The notes beneath the pieces are model-generated. The model had not been told where the DNA came from. It did no database searches and saw only the letters and a list, made by a program, of their open reading frames with translations. A DNA stretch of 64,000 nt from Candidatus Eisenbergiella merdavium (GTDB taxonomy: Bacteria; Bacillota; Clostridia; Lachnospirales; Lachnospiraceae). Shown here piece by piece: positions 43,726 through 51,725 of the stretch (position 1 is the stretch's first letter; the number at the start of each line of letters is the position of its first letter). The position numbers and the translations under genes are program-made. Location of the stretch: positions 175,674 to 239,673 of the forward strand of contig DWWS01000018.1 in NCBI GenBank assembly GCA_019119595.1, in the 5' to 3' direction.

Positions 43726-44826
43726 TCATTTCCTGCCCGATACTGCCATGCGGACTGCGTAATCAATCGCGTTTACAAGACTCAGCTCATTCGCGCTTCC
43801 GTCCCCCGCATGCCCTTCCCCGGTTCCGTGATCCACAGATGCCCGGATGATCGGCAGGCCCAGCGTCACATTAACACCGGCCACTGCATCCCATCTTTTT
43901 TTCTCTTTATTATATACAAAGCCTTTTACTTTAAGCGGGATATGCCCCTGATCGTGGTACATGGCCACCACGATATCATACCAGCCGCCCAACGCTTTGG
44001 AAAATACCGTATCCGGTGGAGTCGGCTTTCCTTCTGGAATCAAGATTCCTTCCCGCATCGCTTCCTCAATGGCCGGCTGTATCTCCTCGATTTCTTCTTT
44101 CCCAAACATCCCGTTTTCTCCGCAGTGCGGGTTCAGCCCAGCGACTCCTATTTTCGGTTTTTCAATCCCAAGACTCTTGCAGCCCTCATAAGCGATTCTG
44201 ATCACCTCAAGCACACGATCCTTTTTCACCCTGTCACAGGCTTCCCGCAGAGAAACATGCGTGGATACATGCACCACTCTCAGTTCTTCGTGCGCCAGCA
44301 TCATGGTATATTTGGAGGTTCCGGTAAAATCCGCATAAATTTCCGTATGTCCGGAATAGTGGTGTCCTGCCAAATTAATATGATCCTTATTTAGCGCATT
44401 GGTAACCGTCGCATCCACTCCGCCGTCCATCGCCAGCTCTATCACCTTCTTCACATACCGGAAAGCTGCTTCTCCGCACATTCTGTCACTTTCCCGAAAG
44501 ACTTCTTCCGCTTTTTCTTTTCCCAGCATGGAGACGGTTTTATCCCTGTCCTTCCTGTAATACCTCCTAGACAAATCTACCAGTCCCATATCCAGGACAT
44601 CAATGCTCCCTTTGGAAAATACGGCATCTTTCACATCCCGAACCGGATTTATGATCAGATTTTCCGCTCCCTCAATCACTTTGGCAGCCTCTCGCATGCA
44701 GTTTGCGTCGCCTATGATGATAGGACGGCATTTTTCATAAAGCTCTGGATTCATAAGTGCTTTTACGCTGATCTCCGGGCCATTTCCTGAAGGATCTCCC
44801 ATTGTGATCCCCAAAATCGGTTTCAT
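43726..44826 (-). CDS. PdxA2-type four-carbon acid phosphate dehydrogenase
   Basis: A 366-residue NAD- and metal-dependent oxidative decarboxylase of the PdxA family. Signatures are ITMGDPSGNGPEI, LNKDHINLAGHHYSGHTEIYA, HVSTHVSLREACDRV and AMYHDQGHIPLKV, the last two with metal-binding histidines. In acid-sugar pathways PdxA2 turns D-threonate or D-erythronate 4-phosphate into dihydroxyacetone phosphate after a DUF1537 kinase. Such a kinase is encoded in this operon, which favours PdxA2 over vitamin B6 synthesis. GGAGGTGAG is the ribosome site. Confidence 0.88.
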   Translation of the reverse strand: MKPILGITMGDPSGNGPEISVKALMNPELYEKCRPIIIGDANCMREAAKVIEGAENLIINPVRDVKDAVFSKGSIDVLDMGLVDLSRRYYRKDRDKTVSMLGKEKAEEVFRESDRMCGEAAFRYVKKVIELAMDGGVDATVTNALNKDHINLAGHHYSGHTEIYADFTGTSKYTMMLAHEELRVVHVSTHVSLREACDRVKKDRVLEVIRIAYEGCKSLGIEKPKIGVAGLNPHCGENGMFGKEEIEEIQPAIEEAMREGILIPEGKPTPPDTVFSKALGGWYDIVVAMYHDQGHIPLKVKGFVYNKEKKRWDAVAGVNVTLGLPIIRASVDHGTGEGHAGDGSANELSLVNAIDYAVRMAVSGRK

Positions 44827-44863
44827 ATTCTCTCACCTCCGACATAACCAGATTTTCTTTCCT

Positions 44864-45757
44864 TCAACGCATCCCTTCTTTTCTGCATTCCTCCAATACG
44901 CCTCTGATCGCATCTATTCCCTTTTGCGGAAGCTGGTTAAAAGGACTTCTGCAACGTCCAACCGGATATCCCAGCAGCGCAACCGCCGTTTTGACAACCG
45001 TATTGGGATTTCCATACTGGAAGGTATTCCGGAATGGTCTGATCGCATCCTGCGCTTTCCTGGCCCCTTCCAGATCTCCTGAAATAAACTTCTCATAAAT
45101 ATCAACCATATTTTCAGGAAAAACATTAGCACATCCCGCTATTCCGCCTGTTCCTCCCGCCATCAGATTCCATAGGATAAGGGAATCATTGCCGGAAAGG
45201 ATATTGAAATTTTTCCCTCTGGTCTTTTCAATATATTGAAGCATATTGTCAAAATTTTCGCTGCTGTCCTTGGCTCCTGCAATATTATCAATCTCTGCCA
45301 GCCGTGCCACAGTCGAGGGTGCAAGCGCATTTCCTGTCCTGGCAGGAATATTATAAAGGACGATTGGGAGATGAACCGCCTCCGCGACGGCTTTATAGTG
45401 GCAGTACAGCTCTTCCTGTGAAGCTGCTGCAAAGGAAGGCGTTATGATCGACAACATATCCGCGCCCACTCTCTCTGCCATCCTGCTCATCCGGATGGTC
45501 TCTTTTGTCGTAATACACCCGGTTCCCGCATATACAGGAACACGTCCGGCCGCGGTTCTGATCACGGTCGAAAGAACCTGCTCCTTCTCCGTTTCATCAA
45601 GCGCATACCCTTCTCCATTTGTCCCGAAGGCAAAGATCCCGTGTACGCCTGCCTGAATCAGCCGTTCTACCTGATTGGCCAGTTCTTTTTCATTCACTGT
45701 TTCATCCTCATTCATAGGAGTGATTATGGGTGGTATAATTCCCCTGATTTCTGTCAT
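44864..45757 (-). CDS. DapA-family class I aldolase/lyase
   Basis: A 297-residue (beta/alpha)8 enzyme of the dihydrodipicolinate synthase / N-acetylneuraminate lyase superfamily. GTNGEGYAL near residue 45, YNIPARTG with the catalytic Tyr, and GAKDSS with the Schiff-base Lys are all present. In a catabolic operon with a sugar-acid kinase it is more likely a 2-keto-3-deoxy acid aldolase or sialate-type lyase than the lysine enzyme. GAAGGAGG precedes the start. The exact 2-keto acid cannot be read from motifs. Confidence 0.85.
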   Translation of the reverse strand: MTEIRGIIPPIITPMNEDETVNEKELANQVERLIQAGVHGIFAFGTNGEGYALDETEKEQVLSTVIRTAAGRVPVYAGTGCITTKETIRMSRMAERVGADMLSIITPSFAAASQEELYCHYKAVAEAVHLPIVLYNIPARTGNALAPSTVARLAEIDNIAGAKDSSENFDNMLQYIEKTRGKNFNILSGNDSLILWNLMAGGTGGIAGCANVFPENMVDIYEKFISGDLEGARKAQDAIRPFRNTFQYGNPNTVVKTAVALLGYPVGRCRSPFNQLPQKGIDAIRGVLEECRKEGMR

Positions 45758-45794
45758 CTCTACCTCCTTCGCTATTTAATCTACTGCCTTCTCC

Positions 45795-46946
45795 TCATAA
45801 AATTTTCTGATAGATTTTTCTGGCATCCTCAGGAGTAATTTTCTTCCTGTTATTCTCCAGAAGCCTTGTCACCTGCATACCAGCCTCCACAAGAGTTCCC
45901 AAATCGTTTTCCCGAATACGAAACTCCGACAGAGAGGACGGGATCTCAAGGCATCTGATGATCTGCTCCATCCTTTCCAGCACGGCCTCCGCCTTTTCCT
46001 CTTTTCCGATCGCCCCGGAAGCAGCAGGCATAACTGCATCATAGATCTGTTCAAATTCATCTAGGCATGCATCTTTATTAAAATGCATTACCGGCAGGAG
46101 CAGCATGGCATTAGATACTCCGTGCGCAATATGATATTTTCCTCCCAGCGGATAGGATAAGGCGTGTACTCCGGTCGTACCCGAAGACGTAATTGCCACT
46201 CCTCCATAAAAGGCAGCCATCAACATGTTGTCCTTCTCCTGTATGGCCTCCGGGTCCATACAGGCCCTTTCAATATTTCCAAAGATCAGCTTCAGAGCCT
46301 CCATGGCAAAAAGATTGCTGAACGGATTTGCTTTATTGGAGGTAAAACACTCTATCGCATGCGCCAATGCATCAATCCCGGTGGCCGCCGCAATTTTCAA
46401 CGGAAGTTTTTTGATCATCGAGCTGTCCAGAATAACAGAATCCGCCAGCATTTCCGGATTAACAATACCCACCTTCAGTTCTTTTTCCGGCACCGCCACA
46501 ATACTGTTTGGCGTAGCCTCTGATCCCGTCCCGGCCGTCGTCGGTATCAACAGCGTCTCAATCTGTTTTTTCCCGAGAAGGGGCTGATCCAGCATATCTT
46601 TTACCGTATAGTCATCTGTGGCCGCTATGGATGCAAGCTTTGCAATATCCATAACGCTTCCGCCGCCTATCGCCACGATCAGTTCAGCACCTGTTTCCCG
46701 GAACAGTCCAATAGTCTCCTGCGCCTGCATATAATCCGGTTCTGTCGGGAGTTCATCCAAAATGATGCTCTGTGCTCCCGCCTTTCCGGCAATAGACAAC
46801 GGAATATCCAGTAATCCTGATTTTTCTATTCCTTTATCCGTGAAAACAGCAATCCTTCTTCCCCTGACAATATTCTCCATCTCTGTAAGGGAACCATTAC
46901 CCCCAAATACCCTAGAGGGCATCTTCAAAGAATATTGTTTCAGCAT
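45795..46946 (-). CDS. Iron-containing alcohol dehydrogenase
   Basis: A 383-residue group III alcohol dehydrogenase. It has the NAD-binding GGGSVMDIAK, DALAHAIECF with metal-binding Asp and His, and GVHALSYPLG...HGVSNAML with the other metal His residues. The start at 46946 lies 7 bases after GGAGG and inside the end of the DUF1537 gene (35-bp overlap), so translation is coupled. It probably oxidises a hydroxy acid before phosphorylation or reduces an aldehyde released by the aldolase. Confidence 0.88.
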   Translation of the reverse strand: MLKQYSLKMPSRVFGGNGSLTEMENIVRGRRIAVFTDKGIEKSGLLDIPLSIAGKAGAQSIILDELPTEPDYMQAQETIGLFRETGAELIVAIGGGSVMDIAKLASIAATDDYTVKDMLDQPLLGKKQIETLLIPTTAGTGSEATPNSIVAVPEKELKVGIVNPEMLADSVILDSSMIKKLPLKIAAATGIDALAHAIECFTSNKANPFSNLFAMEALKLIFGNIERACMDPEAIQEKDNMLMAAFYGGVAITSSGTTGVHALSYPLGGKYHIAHGVSNAMLLLPVMHFNKDACLDEFEQIYDAVMPAASGAIGKEEKAEAVLERMEQIIRCLEIPSSLSEFRIRENDLGTLVEAGMQVTRLLENNRKKITPEDARKIYQKIL

Positions 46947-48201
46947 TTTCATTCCTCCCATCCTTTAACTTTTCTTCTATCAGCCTGATAAGCAGCATTT
47001 CGTCTCCGAATCCTCCTGATTTTGAAATTACTCCATAAAAATTTCCGTCAATTTTCATCCAAGAATACACCACACCTTTTTCCAGCTCGCTCAACAGGGA
47101 TATCTGCCGGCATTTCACCTCACGCACAAAGTGGAACAAAGTATCTCCGCCTATTACCATAAGCGTGGGATTAAGTCCGATTCCTATCAGCTCCTTCATA
47201 ATTTCTCCCAACCGTTCTGCGATCCTCACCCGGACGCATTCCAGAGAGTCCGCTCCCTTTTCCATATAGTCTTCTATCAGCTTCCGATCAGAGCATGTAT
47301 CGATCATACACACTCCCCGCGACCGACAGATCTGGGAAATCATCTTCAGGAATGTTTTTCCCTCTTCGCTTTCCAGATATCCGCTTTCAAGCTGCTGTCT
47401 GACTGTCAAAGTCACACGCGGATAGCCTTTTTTCTGCGCGCAGGCAAGCTGCCTCTTAGAAATTTCATTTACACTGCCGCACATAACCAGTAATGGGCCT
47501 TTTACTGTCTCAGCCCGTGTCTTATTGCTTGAAATATTCAGCAGCCCCGCGATAACAGAGGCAAATCCGGCACAGCCTGCGGCTACTCTTAACAGATTGT
47601 TCCTTTGCAGATAAATCCCTATCCGCGTTTGATCCGCATCAGTGACTGAATCAAAAATGGCAATCTGCTTTTTCCCGGGCATAATACACAACTCCGAGGG
47701 ATCATGATATTCTTTTACTATCTCCTGCCTTTTCCCAAAAAAATCTTTAACTCTGGAGCATGTGACCGGTTCAAACGGATCCTTTCCAAAAACGCTTTTT
47801 TCCAAGGGAACACCTTCTATATAGCTGATTCCATTCTCCACCGTCCTCTTCATTTCCGGGAACGCCGGAAGAAAAGCGAGAAAATCTTCTCCGGACGCGT
47901 CCAACGCCGCCATTACCTCCACGGCGATATTGCCTCTCAGTCCTGAATCTGTTTTTTTATACAGGTAATCAATTCCTGCGTTTACTGCGTTTTTTACAAG
48001 TCCGTAAACGATCCGATAAGCCTCCTGTCCGCTTACGTGACGCGTTTCCGTATCAACGATAAATACCTCTGTCGAAGGATATTCTCTGAAATCAAAATCT
48101 GTATCCGTTAAAATTTCTGTTACCGCCCCACTTGCCGCAAACTGTATCCCTGTATCCAAAGCTCCCGTAAAATCATCTGCAATTACCAGAAGTTTTTTCA
48201 T
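46912..48201 (-). CDS. Four-carbon acid sugar kinase (DUF1537)
   Basis: A 429-residue kinase with the N-terminal VIADDFTGALDTG signature and YKKTDSGLRGN segment of the DUF1537 family; the C-terminal nucleotide-binding domain has LMVIGGDTLFHF. These enzymes phosphorylate threonate, erythronate or their 3-keto derivatives, and act with PdxA2 or an aldolase. It is the first gene of the eight-gene operon. The start at 48201 follows GACGAGGGT. A 19-bp perfect dyad sits 15 bp upstream. Confidence 0.88.
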   Translation of the reverse strand: MKKLLVIADDFTGALDTGIQFAASGAVTEILTDTDFDFREYPSTEVFIVDTETRHVSGQEAYRIVYGLVKNAVNAGIDYLYKKTDSGLRGNIAVEVMAALDASGEDFLAFLPAFPEMKRTVENGISYIEGVPLEKSVFGKDPFEPVTCSRVKDFFGKRQEIVKEYHDPSELCIMPGKKQIAIFDSVTDADQTRIGIYLQRNNLLRVAAGCAGFASVIAGLLNISSNKTRAETVKGPLLVMCGSVNEISKRQLACAQKKGYPRVTLTVRQQLESGYLESEEGKTFLKMISQICRSRGVCMIDTCSDRKLIEDYMEKGADSLECVRVRIAERLGEIMKELIGIGLNPTLMVIGGDTLFHFVREVKCRQISLLSELEKGVVYSWMKIDGNFYGVISKSGGFGDEMLLIRLIEEKLKDGRNENAETIFFEDAL

Positions 48202-48215
48202 ACCCTCGTCCTTTT

Positions 48216-48234
48216 GTGTTTCATTTTGAAACAC
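48216..48234. promoter_or_regulatory. Perfect dyad upstream of the acid-sugar operon
   Basis: GTGTTTCA-TTT-TGAAACAC is a perfect 8+3+8 inverted repeat just before the kinase gene's ribosome site. A related dyad with the TGAAA half-site occurs at the regulator's promoter. It is a likely operator for the adjacent PrpR-like protein (inference). The minus-strand promoter itself was not pinned down in the AT-rich 48235-48300. Confidence 0.6.
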
Positions 48235-48407
48235 CTTTGTTTCTGTCGCATTTTCTATTTATTGTTTACTATTCTTTTGTTTTATGCATTTATTATCTTT
48301 TTTCTCTTTTTATCAGATATATTTTATGCAACTTTTTATTATAATACCAACCAACCTCTGTTTCATCAAGCAAATAACCCCTATCAAAAGCAAATATATG
48401 TTTTATA

Positions 48408-48436
48408 TTGAAACATATTTTCAAAAGATGTACAAT
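48408..48436 (+). promoter_or_regulatory. Promoter of the PrpR-like regulator with overlapping dyad
   Basis: TTGAAA and TACAAT are 17 bp apart. The -35 box is one arm of the dyad TTGAAA-CATAT-TTTCAA (48408-48424), so binding there would block transcription. The shared half-site with 48216-48234 suggests autoregulation plus control of the operon. Confidence 0.6.
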
Positions 48437-48487
48437 ACAAGTGTAGTAATCATAGAAATTGGAAAATATGCTTCGACTGGAGGAAAT

Positions 48488-50287
48488 ATGAAAAAAATAA
48501 AAATACTTGGGATTGCGCCTTATGAGAGCATGAAAAGCCTCATGCGGCAGGCCGCCGCAAAAAGAAATGATATTGAGCTGACCGCTTTTACCGGAGATCT
48601 TGAAACAGGTGTGGAAATCGCGTCCAAATATACTCCCAACGATTTTGATTTTATTGTATCCCGCGGCGGTACAGCCCAGATGATCCGACAGGTCAGCCAG
48701 ATACCTGTTGTAGAAATCGTAATCTCTTTGTACGATCTTCTCCGATGCATGCAGCTCGCCCAAAACTCATCCTGCCACTATGCTTTAATCGGATTCCCGA
48801 ACATCACCAAAAATACCAGCTTTCTGAGTACGCTTCTTCACTACAATCTGGATATTTTTACAATTCATAATCAGCAGGAAGCAGAATGTATGCTGAAAAA
48901 GATCAACGATTCCGACTATGATGTTATTTTGAGCGATTCCATAAGCAACTCCCTTTCCAAAGGCTATCGCTTTCGATCCATACTCATTACCTCCGGTACC
49001 GAGAGCGTTGAAGCCACCTTTGACCAGGCCGTATTGTACGGTTCCATGTACAGAGAGACGCTTCACCAAAGCAAACTGTACCGCTGTCTTCTGGAAACCC
49101 ATCCTTTTGACGTTTATGCCTTTTCTGAAGACGGTGAAATGCTTTATCATTCCCGAAAAGATCTTTATTCCGGAGCGATGAAGGAGTTTATGTCCGAGCT
49201 GGTCCCTTCCATAATAAAAGACGGTCACAAAAAGGTTTACAGGAAATATTCCGGCGCTCTTGCCTCCATATCCGGATCTCTCAAGAAGATTGACGGGGAA
49301 AATATCGTCCAGTTTTACGTGAATCTACGAAAGGTTCCCTTGACGCTTCTCAAGAATGGCCTTCACTACCTGGATAAAGAAGAGTTGCTGAACGATACTG
49401 ACAATTTCTATAGCAATGTGGCACCACAGTCCTTTATTGAAACTCTGACCAGAGATTTTCAGGTTTCCCATGCTCCCGTTTTCATTTTGGGAGAACGCGG
49501 TACAGACAAACAGAAATTTATTGAAATGCTGTATATTCAAAGCGATGAACAGAACAATCCACTTGCTCTGCTTGACTGTTCAAGACTGACGAATTCCAAA
49601 AACTGGGATTTTCTTATGCAGGATATGAATTCCCCTCTCAGTGATACGGGAACCACCATTTATATCCGAAATATTGATCTTCTAGCTGAAATCCAGTTTC
49701 AGGAGCTGATCTATACAATCAAAGATACCAACCTGCATAAAAGGAACCGAATTATTTTTGAGCTTACTCATGCGGAAAAAGAAGCATATCCCGAAAGGTA
49801 TCTGTTTATCAGAAATACCCTGAACTGCATCACCATTGAAATCCCTCCATTACGTAAAATGACTGGATCCATTCCCCATATGGCCGGCCTGTTTATCGGT
49901 ATTTTCAATGTGGAATACGGAAAGGAGATCGCCGGTTTTGAGCCGGAGGCCCTGGAACTCCTTCAGAGCTATGACTGGCCCGGCAACTATACCCAGCTCA
50001 GGAGAGTGATCAGCCGTCTGGCTGCCACGGCAGAAGAGCCTTACTTAAATGCCAAATACACAAGGAGCATTCTTCTTGACGAACAAAAAAAGTTCCAGTC
50101 CTCAAGTCCGGGTACCGCATCCGCAGATCAGTCCTCCGCCATGCTGGATCTTCACAGCTCTTTGGATCAGATCAACAGAAAAATTGCGGAAATCGTAGTA
50201 GAGGAAGAAAACGGAAATCAGAGCGCTGCAGCAAGGCGGCTCGGAATAAGCCGTACCACACTTTGGAGGCTCCTGAAAAACAGTTAA
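48488..50287 (+). CDS. PrpR-type regulator with degenerate AAA+ domain
   Basis: A 599-residue regulator. An N-terminal PrpR_N sensor (LGIAPYESMKSLM...FIVSRGGTAQMIRQ) of about 180 residues is followed by a PAS-like linker and a remnant AAA+ domain near residues 320-500. There the Walker A is GERGTDKQ instead of GExGxGKE, and the ELFG/GAFTGA sigma-54 contact region is absent. A Fis-type HTH (QSAAARRLGISRTTLWRLL) ends the protein. The start at 48488 follows GGAGGAAAT. It should act without sigma-54, probably binding the TGAAAC dyads and sensing a pathway acid. Confidence 0.85.
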   Translation: MKKIKILGIAPYESMKSLMRQAAAKRNDIELTAFTGDLETGVEIASKYTPNDFDFIVSRGGTAQMIRQVSQIPVVEIVISLYDLLRCMQLAQNSSCHYALIGFPNITKNTSFLSTLLHYNLDIFTIHNQQEAECMLKKINDSDYDVILSDSISNSLSKGYRFRSILITSGTESVEATFDQAVLYGSMYRETLHQSKLYRCLLETHPFDVYAFSEDGEMLYHSRKDLYSGAMKEFMSELVPSIIKDGHKKVYRKYSGALASISGSLKKIDGENIVQFYVNLRKVPLTLLKNGLHYLDKEELLNDTDNFYSNVAPQSFIETLTRDFQVSHAPVFILGERGTDKQKFIEMLYIQSDEQNNPLALLDCSRLTNSKNWDFLMQDMNSPLSDTGTTIYIRNIDLLAEIQFQELIYTIKDTNLHKRNRIIFELTHAEKEAYPERYLFIRNTLNCITIEIPPLRKMTGSIPHMAGLFIGIFNVEYGKEIAGFEPEALELLQSYDWPGNYTQLRRVISRLAATAEEPYLNAKYTRSILLDEQKKFQSSSPGTASADQSSAMLDLHSSLDQINRKIAEIVVEEENGNQSAAARRLGISRTTLWRLLKNS

Positions 50288-50320
50288 AAAAACAGAGGGA
50301 AGTCCTGTCACCTTCCCTCT
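50286..50320 (-). terminator. Terminator of the MATE gene
   Basis: A perfect 9-bp stem AGAGGGAAG/CTTCCCTCT with a 9-base loop is followed on the minus strand by G and seven T residues. It overlaps the MATE stop codon by two bases and may also slow transcripts from the convergent regulator. Confidence 0.8.
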
Positions 50321-51725
50321 ATATTCTCCTGATAAAAGTCAGATTGTTCTTCCGGCAGAATGTACGGATATCAGATACAGACAGTATACAGGCCAGAACC
50401 GCTGTTAAAGTATTGCTTGCCAGCATCACGATCCCGACGCTTTCGCTCCCCAGCGTGGTAAACCTCTGGAGCCACCGCAAAAACAGGATCCTGAACAGAA
50501 ACAGTCTGCACAGATTAATAAAAAGTATTTTTCCGGTTTTTCCCAGGCTGTACATAAATGCCATTACCGATGCGCTGATCCCCCAGGGAACTATTGTTCC
50601 CAGTGCATCATATCGGAAAATATTCAGTATAACGGCACGGAATTCCACATTCAGCCCCTCCGACGAGCAGGCATAGAGATAACTGATCGTTTCTATAGAC
50701 GCAAAGCTGATCACCAGCCCCAGAGTGCCAAATATCACATTAATAACAAAAATTTTTTTAAATGCCTCTAGCGCCCTTCCCGGCTTGCCCGCGCCAAGAT
50801 TCTGGCTGATGATCGCTGAACAGCCTTCCTGATAACCGCTTTGCGCATTGGAAAAAATCCCCGTCAGATTATTGCAGATTCCCAAAGCCCCTACCGTCAG
50901 AGAACCGTACACGCTGCACATAGCATTGACAATAACCTTTCCCGAGGAAAATGCCGCTTTTTCAGCCATCACAGGCAGGGAAATTTTCATCAAAGGAACT
51001 GCTGTCTCCTTCTTCAACCGGAGTCTTTCGGCAGAAAGCCGGAAAACCGAACCCTTTTTTGATATATAATACAGTCCCATTCCCATCAGAAAGCCCTGGG
51101 AAAGGACACCTGCCAAAGCTATCATGGTAATCCCGCATTGAAGAAGGTAGATAAAGCAGGCCGTTAAGGATAGCTTGATCAAAATAACAGCCATATTAAG
51201 CCAGAAAATCCTTTTTGTATTCCCTCTTGCACGTTCTACAGCGATATACGCGTTATTAAAAAAGGTTATGGCAATCCCCGCCATTTCTATGGAAAAGTAC
51301 GTGCTCCCCATTTCAATCAGATCCTTTGGAGTTCCTGCCACCCGAAGGATTATTGGTGTAAAAGGAATGGAAAGCAGCAAAACAGCAGCGAGCAGACCGC
51401 ACAAAGCAAACAGATTTCCAACCCTCTCTCCTACCAGTTTATCATTCCCGGCCCCGTATGCCTCACTTATCTTCAGGCTGCTTCCTGTCGCCAGCCCCAT
51501 TCCGACAGAGGAAACCGTAATGCTGATCTGAGATAAATATGCGACAGTACTGACTGTTTCCGCATTAATATGGGATGCCATTAATGAGTCCAGCATTTTA
51601 TACAGGGTATTCAAAGCCTGGTAGAACGCAAGAGGCGTTCCTGTTTTCAGCAGAACAACCCACATGTTTTCCTGCAAGGCATAGCCGCGGAAGCTTTCAT
51701 CCTGCACCCGCTCCTCATTTTTCAT
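50319..51725 (-). CDS. MATE-family multidrug/metabolite exporter
   Basis: A 468-residue integral membrane protein with twelve predicted helices in two repeats. The N-half GTPLAFYQALNTLYKMLDSLMAS and the second-half LPVMAEKAAFSSGKVIVNAM match MATE repeat patterns. Its ATG overlaps the stop of the upstream glycosidase gene as ATGA, so the two are coupled. That coupling suggests export of a sugar or by-product rather than a drug, but the substrate is unknown. Confidence 0.88.
   Translation of the reverse strand: MKNEERVQDESFRGYALQENMWVVLLKTGTPLAFYQALNTLYKMLDSLMASHINAETVSTVAYLSQISITVSSVGMGLATGSSLKISEAYGAGNDKLVGERVGNLFALCGLLAAVLLLSIPFTPIILRVAGTPKDLIEMGSTYFSIEMAGIAITFFNNAYIAVERARGNTKRIFWLNMAVILIKLSLTACFIYLLQCGITMIALAGVLSQGFLMGMGLYYISKKGSVFRLSAERLRLKKETAVPLMKISLPVMAEKAAFSSGKVIVNAMCSVYGSLTVGALGICNNLTGIFSNAQSGYQEGCSAIISQNLGAGKPGRALEAFKKIFVINVIFGTLGLVISFASIETISYLYACSSEGLNVEFRAVILNIFRYDALGTIVPWGISASVMAFMYSLGKTGKILFINLCRLFLFRILFLRWLQRFTTLGSESVGIVMLASNTLTAVLACILSVSDIRTFCRKNNLTFIRRI

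Noticed and set aside
43726..44826. Vitamin B6 biosynthesis PdxA
   Set aside because: The neighbours are an acid-sugar kinase, aldolase and sugar importer, not pyridoxine genes; PdxA2 fits better.
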